From assembly GCA_026419775.2 (NCBI GenBank), contig JAOPGA020001688.1, forward strand, positions 1 to 64,000: a stretch of DNA of 64,000 bases. The letters run 5' to 3'. Under the pieces are notes generated by a model. That model was not told where the DNA came from and made no database searches. It worked only from the letters and a program-made list of their open reading frames with translations. This document shows, one piece after another, positions 1-10,353 of this stretch. The translations under genes were made by a program, and so were the position numbers. The stretch's first letter is position 1; every line of letters begins with the position of its first letter. The DNA comes from Acrasis kona. Taxonomy: Eukaryota; Heterolobosea; Eutetramitea; Acrasida; Acrasidae.

Positions 1-465
1 GTGGTCTACTACTTCTGTGTTTATTTTGCTGGCATCACAGTTATCCCTGAAGTAGTATGTCATGACATCGCATTGTCCACTCAGTGTTTTAGTGGGAACC
101 ATGGTCCTTCCTTCATTAGGGTATTGCTTGCAGTCCCTACTTGTGTTCTTTAAGTGACGTACACATGTGCAAAGCTTTTCCTTTTGATTACTGCAGATCA
201 AAGCACCCTTGCACCGACTGTTGATCCGAAGTATCTTGTAATCCAAGTTACGAAACCTTGATTGATTATGGTTTTGTTTGTCATAGCATATGTTCACTGT
301 CTTGAAAAGGGATATATCAGAGTAGATTGCTCTAGTGTGGTATAAGGTATTGAGCTGAACATTGTCCATTGGTAGCACAGCTTCCACTATTTGATCATCC
401 TTGATTGAGTTAATTATCTTGGAGATTTCAATTTTGGTGTCAGATTTAGAAGTTCTTTGAGACAT
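1..465 (-). CDS. Partial cysteine-rich protein of unknown function (3' end beyond window)
   Basis: An open frame runs from an ATG at 465 to the left edge (155 codons) with no stop, so the C-terminus is missing. I do not recognise the family. The first ~45 residues are hydrophilic, followed by a region with at least seven cysteines, including a CKGALIC cluster near residue 88 and a CTCVRH motif near residue 102. Such spacing could bind metal, but no standard zinc-finger pattern is complete. It lies at the edge of a region of decayed mobile elements, so it may be transposon-derived; that is inference. No intron is evident in the visible part. Confidence 0.45.
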   Translation of the reverse strand, partial: MSQRTSKSDTKIEISKIINSIKDDQIVEAVLPMDNVQLNTLYHTRAIYSDISLFKTVNICYDKQNHNQSRFRNLDYKILRINSRCKGALICSNQKEKLCTCVRHLKNTSRDCKQYPNEGRTMVPTKTLSGQCDVMTYYFRDNCDASKINTEVVDH

Positions 466-1140
466 TATTGTGTTTATCGGTTTGTTTATTATACAATACA
501 TAAATTAACGACGAGTTAAATAGTGCGCCATCCTGTGGGCGCGCCTATGTAACAGTCATTGTAAATACTCCTCAATCTACAGCTCCGGAATAAATCTATT
601 TCGAAAATCTATTTTAATGTTAGAGTACTACAACTCTTTCCTTATTTGGATTCTTAGCGTTAGCGTCATAGCGTACTCCTCTGTAGACCCGTCACGTAGT
701 GGCCGTACAAGTGATGTGAAGTAATTTAAACATTATTGGAACATGTCGCATTTTCACTCTTAGTAATAATTGAGGTTAAAGTATGTTTAAATTATAGTAT
801 ATGATGCTATCTGTATATCATTTTCATTGTCTCAATGAGTTTTTACTTTTTTGTAATTTTGTAATAGATTATTGTAATGATAAAAAAAAATAACTTATTT
901 TATATGAAGTAGAAAAAAATCAAAACTAATGGCACTTTTGTTAGATTTTGAAATGGATGATTATTGATAAAGATAAATGTTTTGAAACAGGTCTTTGTAA
1001 TTCAATTTTGGTAAACCAAAAGTGAAATTATTTCAAAAAACAAAAGTTTAGAAACAGTCTGTTGCTTTATAGCTTATATACCTTTGACAAAATGATCTCC
1101 AACTATTTTTTACGCACTATTACATTTACTGACATCACTT
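466..1140. other. AT-rich gene-free stretch
   Basis: About 670 bp with many stops in all frames and long A/T runs. A GC-rich patch with a GGCGCGCC octamer sits near 538-545, 75 bp upstream of the minus-strand start at 465. I see no gene, tRNA or convincing repeat. Confidence 0.5.
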
Positions 1141-2076
1141 TTGTCAGTAATACCTCTCCCAGCCCACCATCCTCCCCTACTACCTCTCCTTCAACCCCCC
1201 CTTGCCGTCACTTTATGCAACTTTAGTGGAAAATGATGATAATGGTAATATTATCAATCCAACACAATGTCAGTTAAATTGATCAATGCCACAGTTTCTC
1301 AACAGGCATTAATTGCTCAATTTGATAATAATTCATCATCTACACCAATCATTAATGACATGGTCAGTGATGTTAAGGGTGATGCAGGTCGCAATTGATG
1401 CTAGTGCGGCCAAGGTGTTATTGCAGCCTATTGAAATGCAATCAACTATTGAAAAAGATAATCTGGAGGGAGTTATCTTAAATGAATCCAATATATCATC
1501 TGATGATGAGATCCCTCCATCTGTAATTGTACCTGCGGCTGCTCCTGTCAAAAAAACAAAAATCATTTTTGAAGACCCTGATGAGAATGAAGAGACTGAG
1601 GAAGAAAAAGCTGATAGAATTGCCAGGATTGCAGCTGCAGAAATAGAAGAAGAGAGGTTGGCCACCAAGAAAAGAAAGGCCCCAGTTGGAAAAAGTGCGC
1701 CTAAGGCTAAAAAGGCTAAAAAAGCTAAAGGTAACCAAAAAAAAAAACTTTAAGTGGATGGAGTTATGAATTGGCCAAGTCACTTGAGGTAGACAAGACA
1801 TATCATTATGATTGTCCTAGGTTTGACAGGTACTATGTCACTAGTTCATTACGCATTGCGTTTTTCACTAAGGCAAATGATAGTTTTGAAGAGAACTGTA
1901 GAATTGCTCAAAAATTGTTGAACATTATTAGCTCTGTCAATAAAAGTAAAAAACATGCAGAGCATTGTAATGACGGCAATGGTATTGAGCACGTTGATTC
2001 TACTAACATAGCTGAAAGATTGATAATTGATTTAAAAAATAAATGCTTGTGTTTTATAATGTTTTTATATACTTAA
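1141..2076 (+). pseudogene. Frameshifted remnant of an unknown acidic/lysine-rich protein gene
   Basis: Coding-like sequence appears in successive frames, none complete. A Ser/Pro/Thr-rich stretch lies at about 1141-1225. An ATG at 1267 opens a 43-codon frame ending at 1396. An overlapping frame then continues from ~1385 to 1753 with an acidic region, an EEEKADRIARIAAAEIEEER helix and a basic tail (KAPVGKSAPKAKKAKK). That frame ends just after a run of 11 A at 1737-1747. The frame used after the A run continues to 2076 through KTYHYDCPRFDRYYVTSS. Passing through all parts needs at least two frame changes. One might be a 25-nt intron, but that is shorter than any other intron here. I read it as a decayed gene, possibly transposon cargo. 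Homopolymer sequencing error could explain the second break. Confidence 0.4.
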
Positions 2077-2580
2077 TTCTTATATATATTGCTGTTGCAT
2101 ATTATAAGAATTATATTCTCTTTTAAACCCACTATTACTCACACAAGAGATTGTGTCAAAGAACAGTTCTGTACTATTTTGCCATCACTTACTTTCTACC
2201 TTCTATTATTACAGAGGGTATTATAGATACAAACTCAATACCAACTTCCTCTTCACACTGCCTTCAAACTACTTTATTACAGACAGTGAGATACTTGGCC
2301 AATTCCTATGTTATTATATTTTTATAAAACTAATATTATTTACCCTCTACGATAAAAAATGTATTTTATTTTATTTATTAACCCATTATAACAGATTTGG
2401 AAGGAGATTGACCAGTTAAAATGAGTTGAGTACGCGTTTGTAAAAGATTGTTTGAAATTAATCGTTTACATATCACTATATCACATTCTCAAATTTTAAC
2501 TTCACAATCGCTTTTGGGATTGGGTTTGGATTGCAACGTGCTGAAACACTGCATTTTGTCTAATACAGTCTTGTTAGTAG
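2077..2580. other. AT-rich sequence without a supported gene
   Basis: An 88-codon open stretch at 2153-2419 begins without ATG and reads as compositionally biased Phe/Tyr/Leu. I do not count it as a gene. Nothing else is visible. Confidence 0.4.
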
Positions 2581-2700
2581 AAAGATAAATGATACACTTA
2601 TATTCAAGGTTATGGTTCATGTTATAATTTATAAAACCCACCCTTTTTGTTGTTGTTGATTGCTTTTGAAACCTTGAGTATAAGTGTATCATTTATCTTT
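2581..2700. repeat. Foldback element: 31-bp inverted repeat around a 58-bp spacer
   Basis: Positions 2581-2611 and 2670-2700 are reverse complements over 31 bp with a single mismatch. The outermost 20 bases of the left arm read AAAGATAAATGATACACTTA. The spacer 2612-2669 is not repeated. The DNA or RNA could fold into a long hairpin. Size and structure suit a short MITE-like foldback element or the collapsed ends of a transposon. No clear target-site duplication is visible beyond a TAG trinucleotide on both sides. It lies about 70 bp from the decayed hAT coding remnant. Confidence 0.75.
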
Positions 2701-2773
2701 GCTAGTTTTTATGTTTATAGTGATCTTTTAACAACATCAACCAATGGAATGTTGTAGCACACATTGATTGGCA

Positions 2774-4739
2774 TCAAATATCCATTATATCACATCCAGC
2801 ATTAAACATACGCTCAGCGGAAACAAACGCACCTGGAATTGCGAGATATCGTCGCAACCTTGGACATTACTGGCATAACTGCGGCATTATCTTTCCATCA
2901 TGACAGAACCCATTTAAAGCCTCCATTTGGATCACCACTGACCACACCTGAGTTGTAGTATCTGTCTATATCAGACAACAATACTCTATTAGCTTTGTTA
3001 CTTTTAAGTATCATCGCATTTACAGAAAAATCAGAGCTTGGTAGTGTTGGAATGTTCTCTTCTTCATTTTGGACATTATTGTCAACTTTTAATTTTTCAA
3101 TTATCTGTTTAACAATGAAGTCAAGATCAGACTTCTGTAAATGGTTTTCTATCCATACAGCCTTGCTTCTTGGGTCTAATGTGGCTGCAATGTAATAGAT
3201 TAAACTACGATCCATTAGTGAGTAGTACTTCTGGTACTTCTCAATTGACGCTTTCACTGCTTCTGCAAGAGGTATTGGAACATTTTTGTATTTTTTCTTC
3301 CTTTGTGAAATATCATCTAGTAAATCACTCAATTGGTAATAGATAGCAAGTGAGTTGGCGATCTGAGGGCTACTTGAAGACAGGAATTTTGTCATCTGAT
3401 CCAACTTTTTCAAAACATTGCGGACTTGCTCTAGCTGCATCCAATCACCTTGATTTATTGTCAGATCATCAAGCTCCTCACTCTGTGTGTACTGTACAAG
3501 TTCTCTTGGAAATCTCAAAGCGCTATCAATCATAAGATATGTAGAGTTCCAGCGAGTGTGTATGTCGTAATCAATGAACTGTTTCTGTTGATCATTGTTG
3601 CATAGACCCAACCATCGCTCGCGTCGCTGTGGAGAGTCCTTGATATGTAGCACAACAGTTCGTACCTTCATGATTGAGCTTAATGAAGCAATGTTTTGCT
3701 TGGCATCCATTTTGTCTAGGATCTCATAACTGTCCTCCTTTGCACCTGCTTTAAGGGCTTGCATAATGTCTTTGGCAATCAAGTTGATGATATGGGCAAG
3801 ACACCGGATGTAACCATCCTCACCCTCAAAGACTGGTAGATTTTGGCGATACGTCGTCCGTAGTGTTGCATTTAGAACTTTTACTAGTGACTCCATATTA
3901 GTTGCATTATCGGCAGTGATTGTTAACACTTTGGATATCAAATTAAGCTCTTTCAACATGTTAATTACACTGGCGGCCATGTTTGCACCACTATGCCTTC
4001 CTTTAAGTTCAGTAAACTCAAGTACTCGCTCATAGAAAGTAAAGTCTGGTCCAATCCAGCTACCAATAACACCAAAAAAAGCAATATTATTGGGACTTGT
4101 CCATCCATCAAGTGAAAGAGCAACTGTATCGCAGGTATCTTCTAACAACTTCTTAAGCTCTTGACGCGACTCGTCAAAATATTGCTCAACCCTGCGCTTC
4201 AATGTTGCAGCTGACATTGAGGAATTTTCAAATCCAATGTTTTTGAAAATGCGTTGGAATGATGTTGCCTCAACGAAAGTAAAAGGTAAATCTTCCTCAA
4301 CAACCAATTGTACAACATCTCGTTCATATTGTTCACGATCTCCTAGCTTTGGTTGCTCACTTGCCACTTGACTTGCTTCCTTTATTCCATGCTTCTCGAG
4401 ATGGCTTTTCATATTCGATGTTGAATTTTTACGGATGCTCTCCAAAACATTCCATTTGCAGTATTTGCAGGTGTTCAAAAAATCAGGTTGCCCACCCTCA
4501 TTTGTTACTGGCGTCACATTGATGTGATCCCAAACGTAGCTTCGTTTTGTTCCTTTGTTGTTGTTCCGCCTTTTGTTCTTCAAGGATGCTTTTGCGGCAA
4601 GTTGGTCCAAACGAGCTTCATCAATTTCTTCTTCGTCATTTGGAAGTGTTGGGTCTGCCTGCTGTTCATCAATTTGGCCTTCCAAAGCCCTATAGTCAAC
4701 GTCTGTGCGGCGTCTTTTCCCCAACTGCCGTTCTTCCAT
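2774..4739 (-). pseudogene. hAT transposase with N-terminal BED zinc finger, disrupted
   Basis: The first ATG is at 4739, and the main frame runs 613 codons to a TGA at 2898-2900. The N-terminus is acidic and basic by turns, then a BED-type zinc finger (CKYC ... H..KH) lies near residues 90-125. The catalytic RNase H-like region follows, with the LSLDGWTS motif and a later TADNATNM motif containing the expected aspartates, and IHTRWNST further on. The frame stops within the conserved C-terminal WW motif of the dimerisation domain: a codon expected to be Trp is TGA. Translation resumes as WKDNAAVMPVMSKVA, shifts frame near 2853-2856, and continues as RRYLAIPGAFVSAERMFNAG to 2774. The shifted part matches the canonical hAT dimerisation helix, so a nonsense change and an indel have hit a former full-length gene. 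It may also be a young relic, since the N-terminal 613 codons are intact. Confidence 0.85.
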
Positions 4740-4783
4740 TATTTGCAAATATTTGCAAGAACTCGACAGCAAACTCGAATTCC

Positions 4784-4883
4784 ATTTGTATTTGAATTAT
4801 TACAACAGGGTAATTTATTATTTGTATTTGATCCGTTATTTGCAAATAATATTCGAATTTATTTGTATTTGTGCCGAGCCCTA
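4784..4883 (-). repeat. hAT terminal and subterminal repeats
   Basis: Three direct copies of ATTTGTATTTG occur at 4784-4794, 4820-4830 and 4861-4871, ending at the putative terminus CGAGCCCTA. Palindromic TTTGCAAA-type motifs lie between them and just downstream. Repeated short subterminal motifs are usual transposase-binding sites in hAT elements; binding here is inferred. Confidence 0.55.
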
Positions 4884-5120
4884 TCTGGAATTGATAGGTA
4901 TCACTGTTTCCATAGCACTAACAGTAGGTGTCCTTCACTCTTTGCGTTGTAAAACTTATATTTGGAGGAAATTTTGGTAAACTACAATTACGTTTTGGCT
5001 CGCACTCAACATTTTGTTGTTTGGAAAATGGCCTCACACGATGTGGCCACATTCTGAAATTATTTTATTGGTATTCCCACACGTTCTTCCAACACTAGAA
5101 GATGCTGGAGGTGAGCCAAC

Positions 5121-5130
5121 GTATTTAAGC
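5121..5130 (+). promoter_or_regulatory. TATA-like element upstream of the 5186 gene
   Basis: TATTTAAG lies about 60 bp before the ATG at 5186. The same TATTTAA core occurs about 60 bp before the start codons of the duplicated repeat genes at 16798 and 34493. Confidence 0.35.
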
Positions 5131-5185
5131 AAACCAACTTCACCTTGAGGGCAATAAACAACCAAAACAAACGAATCAACAAGAC

Positions 5186-5401
5186 ATGAATCAACAGATC
5201 TTTGACCAAACCTTAATGAAAGAATTCTTTATGAAGTTCATGGCGGAAAAGATGGCCTCTGTAATTTCAGGCAGCAATAGCAATAATAATTACGACACAC
5301 AATCAAACCAAACAGCACCCATGAATACTCGAGAGCAAAATGTGGACCATACAGATGTAATGAAAGCGAAGATTCTGAATCGATTAAATTATGTGAGGTA
5401 G
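5186..5401 (+). CDS. Small hypothetical protein, 71 residues as read through
   Basis: An ATG at 5186 is preceded by an A/C-rich leader (repeated CAACAA/ACAAA) like those of other genes here and by a TATA-like box. The product is hydrophilic and Gln/Asn-rich, with a short amphipathic start (FFMKFMAEKMASVI) and no recognised domain. The unspliced frame ends at 5401. A GTGAG at 5394 followed by TTTAG near 5467 could be an intron that replaces the last residues with a few others before another stop, so the C-terminus is uncertain. Function unknown. Confidence 0.35.
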   Translation: MNQQIFDQTLMKEFFMKFMAEKMASVISGSNSNNNYDTQSNQTAPMNTREQNVDHTDVMKAKILNRLNYVR

Positions 5402-5589
5402 TCCAAAACTAATTATGATCATGTAACCTAAAGGTTTTATGTTTCTGTCCTCCTTAATGTAATTTAGGTTCGTTACAGTACGCGAACATTCTGACAATAA
5501 ATTGGGAGTTCATCGAACTAGGTTTAAAGCATATAGATTTTGCGTTGTTAACATAGAACTAATCTTCATCACCATCTACATTTTAGCGA

Positions 5590-5784
5590 TCAACATAACA
5601 ATCCTCGTATTCCAGTACCAGCGGACGTAGTAATGCGGCTGTTGAATGTATCTGCAATGTAAACAAGGTTACTATCATTATCTACGGCAAGTCCTTGTGG
5701 CGAGTATAATTGTGCTATTGTTGCAGGAATATCGTCTCCGTTGTATACTTCAAAAATTTTTATTAATTTACGTATGATTGTTAA
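5590..5784 (-). pseudogene. NHL-repeat protein fragment
   Basis: A 65-codon open stretch with no ATG reads through one NHL blade: IAQLYSPQGLAVDNDSNLVY followed by IADTFNSRI, then a second partial unit with AGTG before a stop at 5590-5592. Complete NHL proteins carry many such blades. Here only one and a half remain, and the segment between NSRI and AGTG is shortened, so this looks like a leftover of a deleted gene. The usual family role is as a beta-propeller scaffold. Confidence 0.6.
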
Positions 5785-5829
5785 TCAGTGAGGACTATTT
5801 TAAACAATACAATATTTTTATTCACCACA

Positions 5830-6814
5830 TCAAGCCTTTATTGTTTTTCTAGACTCAATCACCTTCAGTACGTTGGATTTAATAGCCTCCGACTGGCCAG
5901 GATCTTTTACAACGATTCTTGCCAATAAAAGTTGTAACTCTGTTGGGGTCATCCTTTTTACCATACTTTCTAAACTGGTATTCTGATCGGGCATTGTCAT
6001 TGTTGTGAATGGTTCTGCGTTTGATAAGGAAATGAATGGCGTAGGAGCAGACACTTTTTTTGGAGTAGTTTTTGGGCGTTTTAGAGTACTTTTTGGGCGT
6101 TTTGGAGTACTTTCAGAAATGCCATCCAAGAGGTCGAAGATAGGGCGTGGAGCGTCGAACATGATTGGCTGATGCTCATTATTTGTTTTAGGAGGAAGGG
6201 CAAAAAAACTAGGTGGTAGACTACCCTGATTCATTGATGAAATAGATGAGGCATTACTGATTTGCCCTAACTGATTCAAGGAGGATAGAATAGATGGAGC
6301 GATATTATTCTGCACATTCTGCATAAACTCTTGTGGGTCTGCCATGGTGGAAAATCGCTGACTGTCATCAATGCGAGGCCTCTTTGAAGCCCTTCTTCTA
6401 TAACTGTACGATTCCTCTTCTTCTTCCGATTCATTCTCTTCTTCGTCTTCCTCTTCGTCTTCCTCTTCTTCTGGCTCCACATAGCCTAGTGGCATTACTG
6501 GCCTGCTGCTTCCGTCCAAGATAGCATTCACTCTATAATTTTTAAAATTTAAAACTCGTTGGATTCTACCTTTGTTTATCCTTTGGCTTCAAGCTACTGT
6601 AGCCGTCTGGCTTGTCCCCACATTTATTCACAAATCTCATCACCGACGCATAATCATTCTCAAAGTCATCAAAATTCATCCAAGCGGGGGCTGTTCCATA
6701 ATCATTCTCTACCAACTCTCCAATACGAAGTGCTTTGTTTGGAATGCTATTTCCCGTCAATCTGCATCTCGAACGACCAGACTTTGCGTACTCTACTTGG
6801 TATTCGACAGGCAT
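5830..6814 (-). CDS. PARP-type zinc-finger-like protein, degenerate finger, acidic linker (315 aa)
   Basis: Two exons, 6814-6570 and 6532-5830, join across a 37-nt intron. The first ~80 residues match the zf-PARP fold that recognises DNA breaks in PARP1 and DNA ligase III: VEYAKSGRSRC at residues 7-17, IPNKALRIGELV at about 25-36, a central W, and a final LKPKDKQR segment. Of the expected Cys-x2-Cys...His-x2-Cys zinc ligands only the first Cys is clearly kept; the W-x-H-x-x-C part reads WMNFDDF. Residues ~100-125 are a run of Glu/Asp, followed by a basic patch (RRRASKRPR, a possible nuclear signal), repeated KRPKSTLKRPKTTPKK and a short helical C-terminus. No catalytic PARP domain follows. 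It is probably nuclear and may bind DNA or protein without zinc. The start fits the domain border. It lies 61 bp downstream of UPF1 on the same strand. Confidence 0.6.
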
Positions 6815-6875
6815 TATAAAGTTCTTTGAGTTCCAATTACAATAAAAATAAAAGTTCAAGAAAAAACAATACTTT

Positions 6876-9800
6876 TTATTGTTGACTATACATGCTTTGA
6901 CTGTGAACACTTGTTTGAGTATGAATTAAACCAGCACTCTGTATCAACTCTTCGTCATTCTTTGGAGTAAAACTCATGTTCATGTTCATGAACGGATTAT
7001 TAGCGCCCATAAAGCTCGCTGCGGGCGCCAAACCAGGGTGATAACCAATAGGAAGAGGTCTCACTGGATTTTGAGTTTTATTAGGCTGACTATAAGCATT
7101 CACCGGCAACAACGCTGGCATCTGTCCCATTGTATTCTGACCAAAGGGAACCAATCCATAACACATGCCATACCTTACGTTATTAAACTTTTTAGGTTTT
7201 TGTAACTTGACCATGCTAGTCTTTAAGTGATTAAGTGCACCTTCGACAATACAATTCTTCTTTTGATAGTTTTCGCTCTTAAAATGCAATAACAGTAAAT
7301 TCCAAAGCGGTTGCTTCGATAAGACCTTTACGTTTCCAATAATGATCAAACCACACCTTGCACGAGTCAATGCAACGTTTAATCTTCTCGGATCGTTCAA
7401 GAAACCAATTCCTTGATGATCGTTACTTCTCACGCATGATAAAATGATAAAATCCTTTTCTCTTCCCTGGAAACTATCTACGCTTGCCACTTCTATTTGT
7501 TTATAGAGCTCTGGATTACAAGTTCCTGCTCTTTGCATGTGATTGACGCAAAAGGCACGTTGGCCCTCGTAAGGCGTCACGACGCCCAATTGTTTGGGCA
7601 TCACGCCGGCTTTGAGTAATTTGGTGACTATTTTTTCGACCATGTCGGCTTCGGTTCGATTTAAATACGAAGTGCCCGATGCACTGTATTCTTCTTGACC
7701 GACGCTATTGTAAAAGAACATTGGAGAGTCTGGATGGGGCCATGGAAAGTCAATATTGGACAAGAGCCTGTCGTCCTTTGTGACTCCGTTTTGTAGAGTT
7801 CCTTCGTAGAAGGTATTGGATGGGAATTCGGATAGACAAGGATGCATTCTGTATTGGACTTGGAGACGAATGGGACGAATGCCCAACATGACCAATCGTT
7901 CGAACAATGAGCGAGATAGACCTGCTCTCGCTGCCTTTTTGCACATGATGACTGGTCCTAATTGACAATGATCGCCGACCAATACCACCTGTTTGGCTCC
8001 CTTTACGATGGGAATCAAACACTCTGGTTCGGTTGCTTGGGTGCTTTCGTCAATTAAAACTTGTTTCATTCTGAAGCCACTTAGGCGTGGATCTCCGGCA
8101 CCTACACACGTGGTACAAATCACTTCTGCAGCATTGAGAATCTCTCTCTCTGCCGCCCTCTTCAACGCTCTATATTTCTTTTCGTCCTGGAGAGATAACT
8201 CTCCTTGATCGTCCTTGAGCTGTTGAATTTTTTGGAAATCGCCGCCACGCTCTTTTGTTTTCAAGTGGCGCACTTGATAATGAAGCGTTAGGAACTCGAC
8301 GGGCGATTGTACAGCCTCGCGTGATTTGGCACACAGGCGGACTACTTTGAGACCTGTAGAATGAATTTTTTCGGTGAGTTGATCCACTGCAACGTTACTC
8401 GGTGCGCACACCAATACTTTTTGTCCTTGGTTGTTTTGACGAACCAAGTGGTAGACGATGGTTGCGGACGTGACCGTTTTACCGGTTCCTGGTGGACCTT
8501 GAATTAAACTTAGTGGTTTTTGTAAAACGCTCTTGACGGCGCTGACTTGGCTGTGATTGAGTTCGGGTAGTTCTGGTGCGCTGAAGCGATTGGGAAGCAC
8601 CACGACAAATGTTTGTTCGTCAGCTGGGTGACCGAGTAGTTTGTGATAGAGATGACTGCTCACGCAATTCTCATCTGCGGCAAATGTTTTCATTGCATTT
8701 TGCATTCGATCGAAACTGGTGCTCTTCCAGACAAAGTCTACGCTGAATCCTGTTTTGTGGTTGACTGGTACATTGTGGTTGTTTCTTAATTCGATGGCCA
8801 CTTCCTCGCTGCTGGTCAATTTGATTACGTGTCCGACGCTGTTCCATTGAGCATAAGTGGGATCGTCTCCGGTGAATCTCAATCGAAGCTCATCTCCGGG
8901 CACAAGTCTTGATTCGTTATTCTTCTTTGGGGAATAAGAAATAGGCCACTCTCTTGCGATTAAGACCAATTTCCCATCTCACATTGATGCCATCCTTGGT
9001 TTGTGACTCCTTCATGCGCTTATCGTACTCTGCTTCTAATTTGACGAGAGGTCCCATCACCGTTTGATAATGATAAGCATCTTCGTATACGAATTGAACT
9101 GCTTGTGGTTCGTCGTCGACACCTGGTTTCTCCAAATCGTCAATCTGTGCCATCGGATCGCTCTTCCACAACTCTTCCAACTTGTTAATTTGTTGGGCCG
9201 TAATGTGCCTGGCGCGGCTCTCTTCTTGTGGCTCTTTGACCAGCCAATTGAGGAACTGACGATCTTGGATCAGGGGCAACCATTGAGCAGTATCCCACTC
9301 CATTTCTTTTAATGAATTATCATGCAGACAAGGCTCTCTGCACAACAAGACCACAATGCTCTCGTTCTTTGCGGGAATGAAACCCAACAAGAACACATTT
9401 CTGCAACCGCAATTGTAACACTCTAGTACTGTGTCTCCTAGTGGACTTTGGGGATGAAGGCTGACTTCTTTGTGCTTGCTCTTCACTAAATGTTGAACAA
9501 TGTGAGCACCGCTTGTACTTCCGCGCCCATTACAGAACCATTTACGACATCCTGCAGCGTTACATCTCACGACACAAGCCTCATCTGCTGTACCACAATA
9601 ACGGCAAGCGTGTTCGGGTAAATCTTTGAGAGGAGTGGCCAATAGTTCGTCCACTTGGGCTGCGCTTTGCATCTCTTCCATTTCCTCCTGAAAGCATTAA
9701 AAACATTAAAACGAAAATCTTTACCTGATCTTCTAGCACGTCGCGGAAAGTTGATTCCTTAAAATTTAATTTTTCATCATTTTCAACGCTGAGGTCTCCC

Positions 9801-10115
9801 ATGTCAGCACTTAGACGATCTTCTATCACACTAGTGGTCTTTCTGGTATATGGAACACCAAGCGACTGGGAGTGTTGGGTTTGGCTTAATTCTGGCAGAG
9901 AAAAGTCTTGAGAATATAATCCTCCATGTGTGGTTTGAGTATTCAACTGAGACCCCTTTTAACGTTATTAATTGTCAAGTGTGATAATGTACCTGAGTGT
10001 TTAGCTCATCCATGAAATGGTACGTGTCGCTCTCAAACTTCTCGTCATCCTCCGTAGAGCTTTTGAATTCATATTTCCTTTGATCTGACTCTTGAGTGAA
10101 GGAATCATGGTCCAT
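6876..10115 (-). CDS. UPF1: Regulator of nonsense transcripts 1 (UPF1 RNA helicase), with one apparent frameshift
   Basis: This is the ATP-dependent 5'-3' RNA helicase at the core of nonsense-mediated decay. Exons are 10115-9993, 9955-9725 and 9687-6876, with two 37-nt introns; the product is ~1054 residues, normal for the family. The N-terminal Cys/His-rich UPF2-binding domain (residues ~140-230) starts at [16 protein letters not shown]. Walker A GPPGTGKT lies near residue 515, motif [14 protein letters not shown] near 663, and later helicase motifs [15 protein letters not shown] and ALTRAR are intact. Both ends are rich in SQ/TQ pairs, the sites SMG1-type kinases use in other UPF1 proteins. 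The third exon needs one base removed near the GGGG at 8929-8932 (CCCC in the coding strand) to stay in frame between AYFLFPK and [13 protein letters not shown]. This is probably a sequencing or assembly error; +1 frameshifting is the alternative. Confidence 0.93.
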
Positions 10116-10353
10116 GTTTTTGTAATCAATATTTTATAACAAGTTCCACACAACCGAATGTCAACCGGGCATCATCATTCTGACAAGTTCTAATGTCGCG
10201 GTTAGGTATTATACATACAAAGATCAAGCAAGGATGGTAGAGTGCCAAATAGTGGTTATGACAACAACGCAATAACGCAATCAAGATTTGGACAATGTAG
10301 CTCGTACAAACCACATTAAAACAATAAATTGATAATTCAAATTTTTTTAGTAT

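Larger units (their letters stand above)
2774..4883 (-). mobile_element. Decayed hAT-family DNA transposon
   Basis: The element spans a broken hAT transposase and a recognisable 5' terminus. At its high-coordinate end the minus strand begins TAGGGCTCGGCAC (4883 down to 4871), a typical short hAT-like terminal inverted repeat. It is followed by three subterminal copies of ATTTGTATTTG. No matching terminus was found below the transposase remnant, so the 3' end seems deleted or diverged and the boundary at 2774 is only the last recognisable coding base. With a truncated end and two coding lesions the copy should be immobile on its own. Confidence 0.7.
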
